A stretch of DNA of 64,000 nucleotides from Legionella cherrii. GTDB taxonomy: Bacteria > Pseudomonadota > Gammaproteobacteria > Legionellales > Legionellaceae. The position numbers and the translations under genes are program-made. The DNA is taken from positions 1,644,001-1,708,000 of the forward strand of contig NZ_LR134173.1 in the NCBI RefSeq assembly GCF_900635815.1. Direction: 5' to 3'. This document shows, one piece after another, positions 56,063-64,000 of the stretch. Position 1 is the first letter of the stretch, and every line of letters begins with the position of its first letter. The notes beneath the pieces were generated by a model that saw only the letters and a program-made list of their open reading frames with translations, searched no databases and was not told where the DNA came from.

Positions 56063-56217
56063 CTGATAAAGAGGATGCATGAAAAATAGGTGCAATAACT
56101 TGAACAAATCGCCTGTTTTTAGATTGCTCCAAAACAGTTTAACTGTATTTTAATCCATTTCTTATGTATTATTTTTTGCAAGATCTTCCCAATAAATAAA
56201 ACATACAGGAGGTAACC

Positions 56218-56931
56218 ATGTGGCGTAGAGGTTATGCACACACTTTTATTGCTGTATCCTTGGCTTTATCGATTATTCCGTCTTTTTCCTCTGCGGCACA
56301 AATAACTCATCTTCGCGGGCAACGTTATTGCGAGATTATTTACAGTAAAAATCTGATGGACTATGCTGTTTACAATACAATAGGGCTCAATCATTGCCCA
56401 CCAGAACTCTGGGATAAAATAACCCTTGAGGACGTGAAAAAAGAAGTGGGTTCTCCCCATGTCCATCTTAATGGTCCTCGCTATTGGATGATTGATGGAA
56501 TGCAGAATTCCGAGCTAGTGAGTACCAAGATTAAGAAATTTAATGGACTGGCCATGCGAGAGGCTGGCGTAATTCATATCAGTTTAAAGGACTTATTAGT
56601 AAAACCTGCTTATGAACAACGAAAAGTAGCCCGTAAAACAACTTGGATCTATGATGCTGGCAAACCTGTTTATGAGCTCATCGATCCCCAAGGTAATGTA
56701 TTTGTGATGCAATCCTTTAGTGTTCAAAAAATACCTCAAACGCAGCAATCCCTTGCTGAGCTGGGTTCAAAGCTTACTTTACCCAAGAATTGGAAATTCA
56801 AAATGGGGATTATTAAGAGAGAAGAAACGGTACAAGCGATTGATAATATGGCTGTAGTGGTTCAAGATAATTTTTTAAACACTTATCAAAAAGCAACACA
56901 TGATCTGCTGACCGATAAAGGAATCTTATAA
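56218..56931 (+). CDS. Exported hypothetical protein, 237 residues
   Basis: Signal peptide with FIAVSLALSIIPSFSSAAQ, cleaved probably after SSA. The mature part is mixed alpha/beta: HLRGQRYCEIIYSK, LNHCPPELWDKITLEDVKKE, GPRYWMIDGMQ, TWIYDAGKPVYELIDPQGNVFVMQSFS. Two cysteines could form a periplasmic disulfide. The family recurs in unrelated bacteria in my memory, but without a known role. AGGAGGTAACC is an excellent ribosome binding site. It stands between the tandem coiled-coil genes and convergent nitroreductase. Confidence 0.65.
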   Translation: MWRRGYAHTFIAVSLALSIIPSFSSAAQITHLRGQRYCEIIYSKNLMDYAVYNTIGLNHCPPELWDKITLEDVKKEVGSPHVHLNGPRYWMIDGMQNSELVSTKIKKFNGLAMREAGVIHISLKDLLVKPAYEQRKVARKTTWIYDAGKPVYELIDPQGNVFVMQSFSVQKIPQTQQSLAELGSKLTLPKNWKFKMGIIKREETVQAIDNMAVVVQDNFLNTYQKATHDLLTDKGIL

Positions 56932-56967
56932 TGGTGATTGCTTGGTGATTTAGAGTATAGGGCCAGT

Positions 56968-57570
56968 TTATCTCCACGCTAGAATTTCTGGTGATTTACG
57001 AGGTACCACCGGGGGGACACTTGCTGGAATACCTACTATAATTGGCGCAATTGCTGTGATATCAGAGGAAAGATTTAGTTTTGTTTTCCATTCAGGAGTA
57101 TTGAGCGCTGAAACGGCAAGACCAATAACACAGGTGCCTAGTCCTTGGGCACAGGCAGTCAGCATTAAGTTTTCAGCAGCCAACCAACAATCGGCGGCCA
57201 CAAAAGGGCCGTGGTATTTGCTATAAATAACAATCAGCGTAGTTGCATTGTAAAATGCATGAAAATCAGGATTATTCACGAGTTCTTGCAGATGCCTCAT
57301 TTGTATTTTGGGATAATTATGGGCTTCAGTATAAATCAATGCTTTCACGCTGTTGGATAACTGATTTAGGGTATCCTGGTCTTGAATGACAACAAACGAC
57401 CACGGCTCTTCATGCATGGCCGTTGGCGCTTGAACTGCAGCATCAAGCAATGAATTAATGACGGCTTTGTCTAGTTTGTCTGCGGTGTAATTACGTACGG
57501 CACGACGCTTATAAATTGCTTCAATTTCACTCATTAGAGGTTTTACTTCTTTATTTTTTGAAGTAGCCAT
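56968..57570 (-). CDS. Nitroreductase family protein
   Basis: A 200-residue FMN-dependent oxidoreductase. EAIYKRRAVRNYTADKLDK is the FMN phosphate-binding start (R-R-x-x-R), and AAVQAPTAMHEEPWSFVVIQD, LMLTACAQGLGTCVIG and APIIVGIPASVPP complete the fold. The ATG at 57570 follows GGAGG by 6 nt and is preferred over one 12 nt earlier. It probably uses NAD(P)H to reduce nitroaromatics or quinones. It is transcribed in line with the flavin-reductase-like gene about 60 nt upstream, which suggests a functional link. Confidence 0.88.
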   Translation of the reverse strand: MATSKNKEVKPLMSEIEAIYKRRAVRNYTADKLDKAVINSLLDAAVQAPTAMHEEPWSFVVIQDQDTLNQLSNSVKALIYTEAHNYPKIQMRHLQELVNNPDFHAFYNATTLIVIYSKYHGPFVAADCWLAAENLMLTACAQGLGTCVIGLAVSALNTPEWKTKLNLSSDITAIAPIIVGIPASVPPVVPRKSPEILAWR

Positions 57571-57630
57571 AGTTTCCTCCATTTACACTTCATAATCCAT
57601 TGGGTCACGAATCATATATTTTCGTTGCTA

Positions 57631-58182
57631 CTATTTCATTTTGGAGTTTGTTTTGATTGTTTTTCCTGCAATCATAAAAACTCCTTTTCCCAGATGATGA
57701 ATGGTGGGTCGATGTTCTTCTGTTTGCGTCATCCCCGCCTTTACCACTTCAAGAATAAAGAAATTATATTTTTTCACCAATTGCTTATCGATAATCTTGC
57801 ATTCAAGAGGAGCAAAACATTCATCTACCAAGGGCGCATTTATTTGTGATGCTGTTGATGGTGTGAGATGAAATGCTTTAAATTGATCGATTTCTGATCC
57901 AGAAGTGTTGCCACAGGCTTCCACTTGCTCTATTAAACTCATTGCAGGAATGTTGATGACCCATTCTTGGGTTGTTTTTAACGTATGAAAAGAATAATTA
58001 TTTTCACTCATCACACAGCCAATAATGGGAGGGGCACATTCCACCATCGGGTGCCATGACATGGTCATGATAATCTTCATTGCCTCAAGAGCGGTTGAGA
58101 CCAATACGGCTGGTTCAGGCTCTAAAAGATGATAAACCTCTGCTAGAGAATAGGGATGTTTTTTCATAACACCAAATTCCAT
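57631..58182 (-). CDS. Flavin reductase-like FMN-binding protein
   Basis: A 183-residue protein of the flavin reductase/NADH:FMN oxidoreductase (split barrel) family. TMSWHPMVECAPPIIGCVMS is the typical FMN-binding core, followed by WVINIPAMSLIEQVEACGNTSG and KYNFFILEVVKAG. The start is uncertain: ATG 58182, or ATG 58167 which begins MKKHPYSLAE. It may supply reduced flavin or act as a flavoprotein itself. The downstream nitroreductase may be in the same transcript. Confidence 0.85.
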   Translation of the reverse strand: MEFGVMKKHPYSLAEVYHLLEPEPAVLVSTALEAMKIIMTMSWHPMVECAPPIIGCVMSENNYSFHTLKTTQEWVINIPAMSLIEQVEACGNTSGSEIDQFKAFHLTPSTASQINAPLVDECFAPLECKIIDKQLVKKYNFFILEVVKAGMTQTEEHRPTIHHLGKGVFMIAGKTIKTNSKMK

Positions 58183-58438
58183 TTATAGTTCTTAAAGTCT
58201 GGTTCATCTTCTTACTTTGTCAAGTTCAGAGGAGCAATTCGTTCATTATCCTGTCTTAGCGGAGCGGTCTACCAGGAGGGAATCCTGCTGCGCTGGGATG
58301 AAAGATAATATGAGTAAATAGAGCATTGAAGCAAATCCTCGCACTTTATGGAGAGCATCAGGTTTGCTGAGCGGTATTCAGAGTGACATTGCGATGTTAT
58401 ATTTTGTAAAAAATACTCAGCCTATTTGGAGAATGAGG

Positions 58439-59341
58439 ATGCGCTATCTGTACCCTGAACCCATAAAACCTGGAGATACCATTGGGCTGGTTACGCCATC
58501 AAGTCCCATGATTCCTGATTTGCTGGAAGTGGGTATTTCCTATCTGGAGCAAAAAGGTTTTCAGGTGAAGTTAGGCCAACATGTGCATGCTGTCGATCGG
58601 TTTTTAGCTGGTGAGGATGAGTATCGGGCTAAAGACATTATGGATTTTTTTATCGATGATGAAGTCAAAATGATTATGGCTATGGGCGGAGGTTATGGAT
58701 CACAGCGAATAGTCCCTCTTCTTGATTATGAACTCATCCAATCTCGACCCAAGCATTTAAGTGGATTTAGTGATACTACGGCCTTACAAGCTGCTTTATA
58801 CAAGAAAACGGGATTGGTTTCTTGTTCTGGTTTTGTATTTGGTGATTTGGCAGCAGGTAAACTTGACTCTTTAATTGAGCAGACTCTTTGGGCATGCCTA
58901 AAAAATGAGGCATTTCAAATCAAAAAAGGACAAACCATGCAGCCTGGAATGGTTAAAGGGCGGTTGGTGGGTGGGAATTTAGAGGCTTGGACTTCATTGA
59001 TGGGGACACCTTTTCAACCGGAAGTAAAGCACTGTATTTTACTACTGGAGGATGTGGAGGCGGAACCTTATCAAGTAGACAGTCGCCTCTCCCAATTGGA
59101 TTTAGCTGGGGTCTTTACACAGGTTGCAGGGGTTATTTTTGGTCAATTTGCGCGTTGTACTGCAAAATATTTTCCCAAACGAGATGGAACGGTAGATGAC
59201 GTGATTGAGGAGTGGGCGTTACGACTCAAAGTCCCTTGTATTAAAAATTTTCCTTATGGACATTTTCCCAGGCGCTGTGTATTACCTCTTGGTAAAGAAG
59301 TGCTTTTGAATGCAGAGCAATGCACGCTCTCAATATTATAA
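58439..59341 (+). CDS. ldcA: LD-carboxypeptidase, family S66
   Basis: A 300-residue serine peptidase predicted to remove the terminal D-Ala from murein tetrapeptides during peptidoglycan recycling. Family motifs: PGDTIGLVTPSSP near the start, nucleophile S88 in GGGYGSQR, LSGFSDTTALQ, LLLEDVEAEPYQVDSRLSQL with the catalytic Glu, and the His in FPYGHFPRRCVLPLG. The ATG at 58439 follows GGAG by 7 nt; upstream starts in the same frame lack a site. No signal peptide, consistent with the cytoplasmic type. Neighbours do not form a recycling operon. Confidence 0.9.
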   Translation: MRYLYPEPIKPGDTIGLVTPSSPMIPDLLEVGISYLEQKGFQVKLGQHVHAVDRFLAGEDEYRAKDIMDFFIDDEVKMIMAMGGGYGSQRIVPLLDYELIQSRPKHLSGFSDTTALQAALYKKTGLVSCSGFVFGDLAAGKLDSLIEQTLWACLKNEAFQIKKGQTMQPGMVKGRLVGGNLEAWTSLMGTPFQPEVKHCILLLEDVEAEPYQVDSRLSQLDLAGVFTQVAGVIFGQFARCTAKYFPKRDGTVDDVIEEWALRLKVPCIKNFPYGHFPRRCVLPLGKEVLLNAEQCTLSIL

Positions 59342-59412
59342 AAAGAGGCTTATCAAAGCGAGTGTTTTATTGTACAATAAGTGTTAATATTGGTTATTTT
59401 GTGGGATGGTGC

Positions 59413-60660
59413 ATGTCGTTTGCTGAGACAGTAAAAAGGATTAAAGCGGAGTCCGTTCAGTCTGAATCGAATCAATACGTACCCCCTGAAGCACTCTTTT
59501 TATCTCTGGAAAAGCTTTATTTAAAAGAAATTAAGAAGCTCATCATACAATTAAATGACTCGCAGGGTGCACAATCCAGTCAAATATTAGCCCAAATCCA
59601 CGAAACAGATAGACTGTATCTTGATACCCGCGGAATGGAAATTACAGCCCAAGTCTTATTCAGTCGTCATGGAGAATGCGATATGTTGGGACAAAAGAAA
59701 CTGGGCTTAAGTCCTAATGCAGCGATTTCAGAAGAGGCTGAAAAAAACATGGCCACAACCAATCAGTTCAGTGGTGCTTTATTATGTTACTCCTCGCAAG
59801 AACACCCTCCATTAATTGCTGTCTCGCCAATGAATCGAGCCATGCAAACTGCTGGTTTAGTAATTCCTCAAGAAATTAATAATGCAGACATAAAGGTTTT
59901 GCCTTTTTTAACAGAAAACAGTGTTTCACCCTCTGGCTTTGATGTTCGTTCGATAGCGGATATGCAGGAGTTATATGATCAGCTTTCTTTTTGGACCTCT
60001 CCGTTTAAAAAGCTTCTTTTAAAACTGTGCATCTGGACACATAGTGATGAGGACTTTAGCCCGCTTTATGAGAAAAGAAAGAGTGCTGCAGAAAAAATAG
60101 AGAAGCATGGCAAAAATAAGATTCTCTCTGATGGCGATAAACCCGATGTTTGCCAGGACCTAAAATACCATGGTGACAAAATAAGCGAAACTAAAGCGTT
60201 GATTAATGGTGTGGCTCAACGAGATTGCTGGTTGTTTGGGCATGGAAAGAATTTCAGAGCTTTTTTTCAAGATGTTTTTGCTATGGATTCTGCTTTTGAC
60301 TATGGAGAAACGCGCAGAGTTTATAAGACAAAAATCAACGAAAAGACTTCATTGTATACCCCTCCTTATGTTTTGGTCATTAATCAAAAAACTGGAAAAA
60401 TAGAAGGGAAATATACCGGTAGGGCGGCTATACCCCTGCAAAAAAAATCAGTCGACTCTGATTATGCCTCCTCATCTGAAGAAAAAACTATTCCCGATGC
60501 ACCAACGGCGATGTCTCAACTTGGGACCCCTGTTATACGCGAAAGTGGGACCTTTGAAAAACGAGCGCTGGAGAATCCGGCACGGGTAGAAGAAAGACTA
60601 GACCCAGAAAAAGAAATTGAACGTTATGAACGAAGCCCTCTGATCAGTACAAGTAATTAA
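59413..60660 (+). CDS. Histidine phosphatase-like protein (candidate effector)
   Basis: A 415-residue protein. The RHG signature is at LFSRHGECD (R85, H86, G87, E88), with VSPMNRAMQTA as the second arginine motif and LFGHGKNFRAFF as the second catalytic histidine. The fold is that of the phosphoglycerate mutase/acid phosphatase branch 1. An N-terminal extension of about 80 helical residues and a 70-residue charged tail (PARVEERLDPEKEIERYERS) are outside the family. The acidic tail and isolated position fit a Dot/Icm substrate. The start at 59413 has only a weak GGGAT upstream. Substrate unknown. Confidence 0.72.
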   Translation: MSFAETVKRIKAESVQSESNQYVPPEALFLSLEKLYLKEIKKLIIQLNDSQGAQSSQILAQIHETDRLYLDTRGMEITAQVLFSRHGECDMLGQKKLGLSPNAAISEEAEKNMATTNQFSGALLCYSSQEHPPLIAVSPMNRAMQTAGLVIPQEINNADIKVLPFLTENSVSPSGFDVRSIADMQELYDQLSFWTSPFKKLLLKLCIWTHSDEDFSPLYEKRKSAAEKIEKHGKNKILSDGDKPDVCQDLKYHGDKISETKALINGVAQRDCWLFGHGKNFRAFFQDVFAMDSAFDYGETRRVYKTKINEKTSLYTPPYVLVINQKTGKIEGKYTGRAAIPLQKKSVDSDYASSSEEKTIPDAPTAMSQLGTPVIRESGTFEKRALENPARVEERLDPEKEIERYERSPLISTSN

Positions 60661-60813
60661 TTTTTATTCACCACGGAGAGAGATACCTCATTTGCTAGTG
60701 AGTATTAGATATTTAAAAAGGGATGTCTTGGTTCGATGAGATTTACGTTTTAATGCAATAAATGCTAAAGTGTTTCAATAGATTCTGACTTGATAAACGT
60801 AAACTTGAAAACC

Positions 60814-61476
60814 ATGTTTGATGCAATTATTTTTGATTTTGATGGGGTTATTTTAGACAGTGAGCCCATTCATTATGACGCATATTGTCAGGTACTTAAG
60901 CCATTAGGAATAACAATTAGTTACCCTGAGTATATGGAACATTACCTGGGTTTATCCGACAAGGATATGTTCCCTAAGTTACTTCGCAATAAGGGACTAA
61001 ATTTTTCCAAGGTAGAAATTCAACGCTTGATTCAGCAAAAAACACAAGCTTATACGAACATTATTAATAGGTGTGACCCATTACCACTGATTGTAGACTT
61101 TGACCAGTTCCTCTTTAAAATTGCCCCTAAGGTAAAAAAACTTGCTATTTGTAGTGGTTCCAGTCGGGGTGAGATAACCACAGTACTTTCCAGAGTAAGA
61201 CAAGGAAAATTGCATGCATATTTTGATACGATTGTTACCGCTGAGGATGTGCAGGCCGGAAAACCTTCACCCGAAGGATATTTATTAACTGCTCAACGTT
61301 TAGATGTTGTTCCTGGACGATGCTTGGTTATCGAAGACACACCCTATGGAGTAAAGGCCGCCAAAGCAGCAGGGATGCAGGTAATTGGTCTGATGACCAG
61401 CTATGATCGCCATCAATTTTTAACTGCAGATCAAGTCATTACTGGATATAGGCAATTATTGGCGAGAGTTTGGTAA
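60814..61476 (+). CDS. HAD-family phosphatase (beta-phosphoglucomutase-like)
   Basis: A 220-residue HAD subclass IA hydrolase. Motif I is IIFDFDGVILDSEP, motif II is AICSGSSRGEI, motif III Lys is in QAGKPSPEGYLL, and motif IV is VIEDTPYGVKAAKAAGM. This pattern is shared by beta-phosphoglucomutases and YniC/GPP-type sugar phosphatases, so the exact substrate cannot be set. The ATG at 60814 gives the normal N-terminus; no clear ribosome binding site is visible. Complete and unremarkable in length. Confidence 0.88.
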   Translation: MFDAIIFDFDGVILDSEPIHYDAYCQVLKPLGITISYPEYMEHYLGLSDKDMFPKLLRNKGLNFSKVEIQRLIQQKTQAYTNIINRCDPLPLIVDFDQFLFKIAPKVKKLAICSGSSRGEITTVLSRVRQGKLHAYFDTIVTAEDVQAGKPSPEGYLLTAQRLDVVPGRCLVIEDTPYGVKAAKAAGMQVIGLMTSYDRHQFLTADQVITGYRQLLARVW

Positions 61477-61526
61477 TCGGTCGAAAATACAGTTGCAAAC
61501 ACCCAGGCTACAATTCAGGAATCGCT

Positions 61527-62048
61527 CTATAGATTCGCTAACCAGTCTTCATGTGTTAATGCAAAACGAAAATGATCACACCATATACCATTTATTTTCA
61601 AGTATCTTGGTGAAAATCCTTCTTTGAGAAACCCATTTTGGGTGACTAAATGTATGGATGAAGCATTGGTGGGTTGGATGTTTGCTTCGATCCGGTGGAG
61701 CTTTAAGTTTAAAAAAATTTCTTCTAAAACCAATTTTAATGCCTGGCTCATTAAACCTTGGCCCGCATAGGTTACCGATGCAAAATAACCCAAATAGGCG
61801 CTTTGAAACACGCTTCGCACGATCTCACTGATGTTAAACACGCCAATTATGTCTTCGTTTTGATTTAATGCCAAATAACACCGGCGATCTTCTTGCAAGG
61901 ATTTTTGTAAATAACTTTGAAACTCTTCATGGGTTTGTGGTGCGCTGACAAAAGGGTAGTGAAAATCATGGCTTTTTTGCATGGTCAGGAGAAAATGAGC
62001 TTCATCGAGCTGATTTAATTGACGCAGATGAATCGTATTTTGCTGCAT
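61527..62048 (-). CDS. RimJ/RimL-type GNAT acetyltransferase
   Basis: A 173-residue acetyltransferase of the ribosomal-protein acetylating type. SVTYAGQGLMSQALKLVLEEIF is motif A (acetyl-CoA loop G-Q-G-L-M), and LHRIEANIQPTNASSIHLV with NGFLKEGFSPRYLKING is typical of RimJ/RimL. The substrate could be a ribosomal protein N-terminus or a small molecule. Standard length. Convergent with the HAD gene and alone in its unit. Confidence 0.88.
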   Translation of the reverse strand: MQQNTIHLRQLNQLDEAHFLLTMQKSHDFHYPFVSAPQTHEEFQSYLQKSLQEDRRCYLALNQNEDIIGVFNISEIVRSVFQSAYLGYFASVTYAGQGLMSQALKLVLEEIFLNLKLHRIEANIQPTNASSIHLVTQNGFLKEGFSPRYLKINGIWCDHFRFALTHEDWLANL

Positions 62049-62217
62049 GTATCAACAAGAAAGTTTGGAAAAAAGTAATTTTATCATAATTATCAAAAAG
62101 AGTTTATGGGGTTTAAGTAGATGAACAAATGTTGGTTCGGAATCAGGGATGGTCTCAATTTGAAACGCCCCATCATTTGAGATAGAATCGCGCAAAAAAA
62201 TAACAGGGACTGTAACC

Positions 62218-63111
62218 ATGCCGCTCATTGTTAATTTATCTTCCATACATGCTTTAAAACCAATAAATACCTGTGTTCGGTCCTTTGAAGAGCTTTGCGA
62301 TCACTATTCGACCGGTTGTTTCAGTTCGTGTTCGAGTTTTTTTCAATCATGGACAAACTATGCCTGGCTTATGTATCAATTGGGTAGGAATGATTCTAAA
62401 TTAATTCAGCCTTATCGGTTAGGGATGCTCAGCACCGAGCAATTTCTCGAGCGGTTACTGCACATTTTTTCTTTTCTTAAAGAGGCCACTCCTGAGTTGG
62501 GTGAACTGGAGCAGCTGATGAGTAAGCAGTTGTATTCTAAAACTTTTGCAATGATGCTCTTGGAAAATGCTTGGAATTCGCAAATTGGTTGGGATGAAAC
62601 AAAAGCTGATTATCTTCCTGCATTAATTCGTGAAGCAGAACGAAGTGATTTAATAGTACAGGGAGCCTCACATGGATCGGCGTCTCAGCCTAAAACGGAC
62701 CCTATTTATTTCATAGCCAATACCAATGAATTGCATGTGTTACAGATTCTTAATATGTTGCGAAAAGAATACCCATCCCTCAATTTTTATCGGGATGTTG
62801 ATGTCAGTATTAAAGAAGATAAAACCCCAGTTGAAATTGCACCAGGCATTTTTCTTTGTTTGTCCTATCGTTACCAGCTGTTTAAAACACAAGATGAAAC
62901 CCAAGCGATGAATCCTGGTTCAACCATGTCACTACTGAATTATTTGGTGACTAAACAACTTAAAGATACTCCGGCTTCTGAGATTCGTGTGATTAGCCAG
63001 CATCAAGCTGATTTGGTTGAAGCACTGCGCGTGGGTATTGATGCAGATCATATGTATCAGGCAGATGATTATTTTTCAGTACACACTTTAAATTTGAAAA
63101 AAACGAATTAA
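62218..63111 (+). CDS. Hypothetical protein, 297 residues
   Basis: I do not recognise a family with confidence. Residues 1-130 are helical (EELCDHYSTGC, LLHIFSFLKEATPELGELEQLM). The second part has alternating strands and helices (DLIVQGASHGSAS, YFIANTNELHVLQILNML, IFLCLSYRYQLF, IRVISQHQADLVEAL), consistent with a Rossmann- or HAD-like fold but without a DxD nucleophile motif. No signal peptide. The stop is 4 nt before the start of the deformylase-like gene, so the two are almost certainly in one operon. Confidence 0.6.
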   Translation: MPLIVNLSSIHALKPINTCVRSFEELCDHYSTGCFSSCSSFFQSWTNYAWLMYQLGRNDSKLIQPYRLGMLSTEQFLERLLHIFSFLKEATPELGELEQLMSKQLYSKTFAMMLLENAWNSQIGWDETKADYLPALIREAERSDLIVQGASHGSASQPKTDPIYFIANTNELHVLQILNMLRKEYPSLNFYRDVDVSIKEDKTPVEIAPGIFLCLSYRYQLFKTQDETQAMNPGSTMSLLNYLVTKQLKDTPASEIRVISQHQADLVEALRVGIDADHMYQADDYFSVHTLNLKKTN

Positions 63112-63115
63112 GTCG

Positions 63116-63781
63116 ATGCGTAGCTTAGGTTTAGGTATCGTATCATCCTTTTTCCTCATGGGGAGTTCAACGAGTATGGCGATGGATATAGTTACTGTAG
63201 AGCAGCCTGAGTATCGTCAGGTTCTAAAAGATAAAGCTCAGGAAGTTGCGTTTCCTTTAAGTCAAGCAGATAAAGATTTAATTGTTGCCATGAAAAGTAA
63301 ATTACATGGATTGGGGGGCGTGGGGCTGGCTGCACCTCAGGTTAATGTTTCGCGAAGAATCATTGCGATTTATATTCCTGAAGAGGCGACTTTACTACGG
63401 GATAATGTGAAACAATTCTATCCGATGCATATTATGATTAATCCCAGTTACGAACCGGTGGCAGGCTCTGGAATGAATTACGATTTTGAAGGGTGTTACT
63501 CGGTTTCCAGCAAATCTGGAAAGGTTCCTCGTTATGAGCAAATCACGGTCAGCTACTATGATGAATCAGGCCAGTTTCATCAACAAATTGAAGAGGGATT
63601 TTATGCGCGGGTTTTACAGCACGAAATTGATCACTTAAATGGCTTTTTAATTCTTGATAGGCTTACTCCTGATTGCATCCAAGGTACTCTCGAAGAAATG
63701 ATGGCTTTGCGACGAGCATCGTTGCCTCCAGAAAAAAGAATTATTTTTGATCAGGTCATGGCGAGAAAAGCAAAAAAATAG
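63116..63781 (+). CDS. Peptide deformylase-like metalloprotease with N-terminal signal-like sequence
   Basis: A 221-residue protein of the deformylase family. Motif 1 is GVGLAAPQ (ending at Q75), motif 2 is EGCYS (E125, C127; the usual Leu is Tyr128), and motif 3 is QHEIDHLNG (H169, E170, H173). All metal ligands and the catalytic Glu are present. The first 22 residues (SLGLGIVSSFFLMGSSTSMA) look like a signal peptide, which is not expected for an enzyme that acts on nascent chains. It may be an exported deformylase-like enzyme. The preceding gene's stop is 4 nt away. Confidence 0.8.
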   Translation: MRSLGLGIVSSFFLMGSSTSMAMDIVTVEQPEYRQVLKDKAQEVAFPLSQADKDLIVAMKSKLHGLGGVGLAAPQVNVSRRIIAIYIPEEATLLRDNVKQFYPMHIMINPSYEPVAGSGMNYDFEGCYSVSSKSGKVPRYEQITVSYYDESGQFHQQIEEGFYARVLQHEIDHLNGFLILDRLTPDCIQGTLEEMMALRRASLPPEKRIIFDQVMARKAKK

Positions 63782-63820
63782 CGGGGTAGTGCGTGTAAGA
63801 ATGTCAAAAAGGTTGATTTT

Positions 63821-64000
63821 CTAAATCATTTTTCCACGAGAATAATCAGATTTACTCTTTAGTAGTTCGGCTAAATTTTGGACAGGTAACTGCGCTTTTG
63901 CCTGTTGGTAACCCGCGTCGATAATTTCTTTAAATTTTTTAAAGTCCAAAATTCCGTAATTGTCTACTTTTAAAGTAATACCATAATCTGCCATGGCCAT
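63821..64000 (-). CDS. C-terminal end of a probable patatin-like phospholipase, truncated by window edge
   Basis: The minus strand carries the last 59 codons of a protein that continues beyond base 64000. It reads ADYGITLKVDNYGILDF, then KKFKEIIDAGYQQAKAQL, and ends SRGKMI at a stop at 63821. The ADxxIxxxxxxxGxLDFxxxxELIxxGYxxA pattern is that of the C-terminus of patatin/RssA-like phospholipases. The catalytic GxSxG and DGG lie outside the window. Convergent with the deformylase-like gene. Confidence 0.55.
   Translation of the reverse strand: MAMADYGITLKVDNYGILDFKKFKEIIDAGYQQAKAQLPVQNLAELLKSKSDYSRGKMI

Noticed and set aside
62218..63111. HAD phosphatase
   Set aside because: The fold pattern is suggestive, but no DxDx(T/V) motif is found, so I left it as hypothetical.

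Overview
The window looks like chromosomal DNA of a Legionella species. It is AT-rich and densely coded. The copper ATPase closely resembles the L. pneumophila CopA family as I remember it. There are several large proteins of the kind secreted by the Dot/Icm system (a eukaryotic-like kinase, GNAT enzymes, a PTP-like phosphatase, long coiled coils), and Legionella-type intergenic palindromic repeats. I see no rRNA, tRNA, CRISPR array, intact insertion sequence or integrase. Family assignments come from recognised motifs, not from searches.

Layout. 0-5.1 kb: the 3' part of a quinol-type nitric oxide reductase, a DUF488 protein, an outer-membrane barrel and two hypotheticals. 5.3-8.7 kb: a three-part RecB-nuclease/DnaQ-like/SF1 helicase protein. 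8.7-22.3 kb: the most unusual region. A translationally coupled methyltransferase and JmjC/cupin oxygenase pair diverges from an 11.3-kb polyketide synthase. The synthase has three KS domains, no AT domain, one ACP lacking its serine, a DH lacking its histidine, and a terminal NRPS-type condensation domain. This is a candidate biosynthetic cluster for an undescribed trans-AT product.

22.5-29.7 kb is mostly housekeeping: copA, a DUF523 protein, a zinc-ribbon mini-protein, queE, a hypothetical, and an overlapping serB-like/serA-like serine pathway pair. 29.8-35.3 kb is a stress or membrane set: an MgtC/DUF4010 protein, an alpha/beta hydrolase, an erythromycin-esterase-family protein, and an ftsH paralogue broken by a one-base frameshift exactly in Walker A. 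35.5-41.6 kb holds candidate effectors (GNAT with an NLS-like tail, protein kinase fold, and a 984-residue protein with a lipid-kinase-like motif) plus a decayed kup relic.

41.6-49.5 kb: GNAT, UspA, an old yellow enzyme, hydrolases, a PTP-like phosphatase, an FAD monooxygenase and an outer-membrane protein. 49.8-56.1 kb: two tandemly duplicated coiled-coil proteins of about 1000 residues, with no function I recognise. 56.2-64.0 kb: an exported hypothetical, nitroreductase, flavin-reductase-like protein, LD-carboxypeptidase, histidine phosphatase, HAD phosphatase, RimL-type GNAT, a hypothetical, a deformylase-like protein with an apparent signal peptide, and the C-terminal end of a probable patatin-like phospholipase. 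Four copies of a two-module palindromic repeat lie 6-17 nt downstream of + strand stop codons, all in the same orientation relative to the upstream gene.
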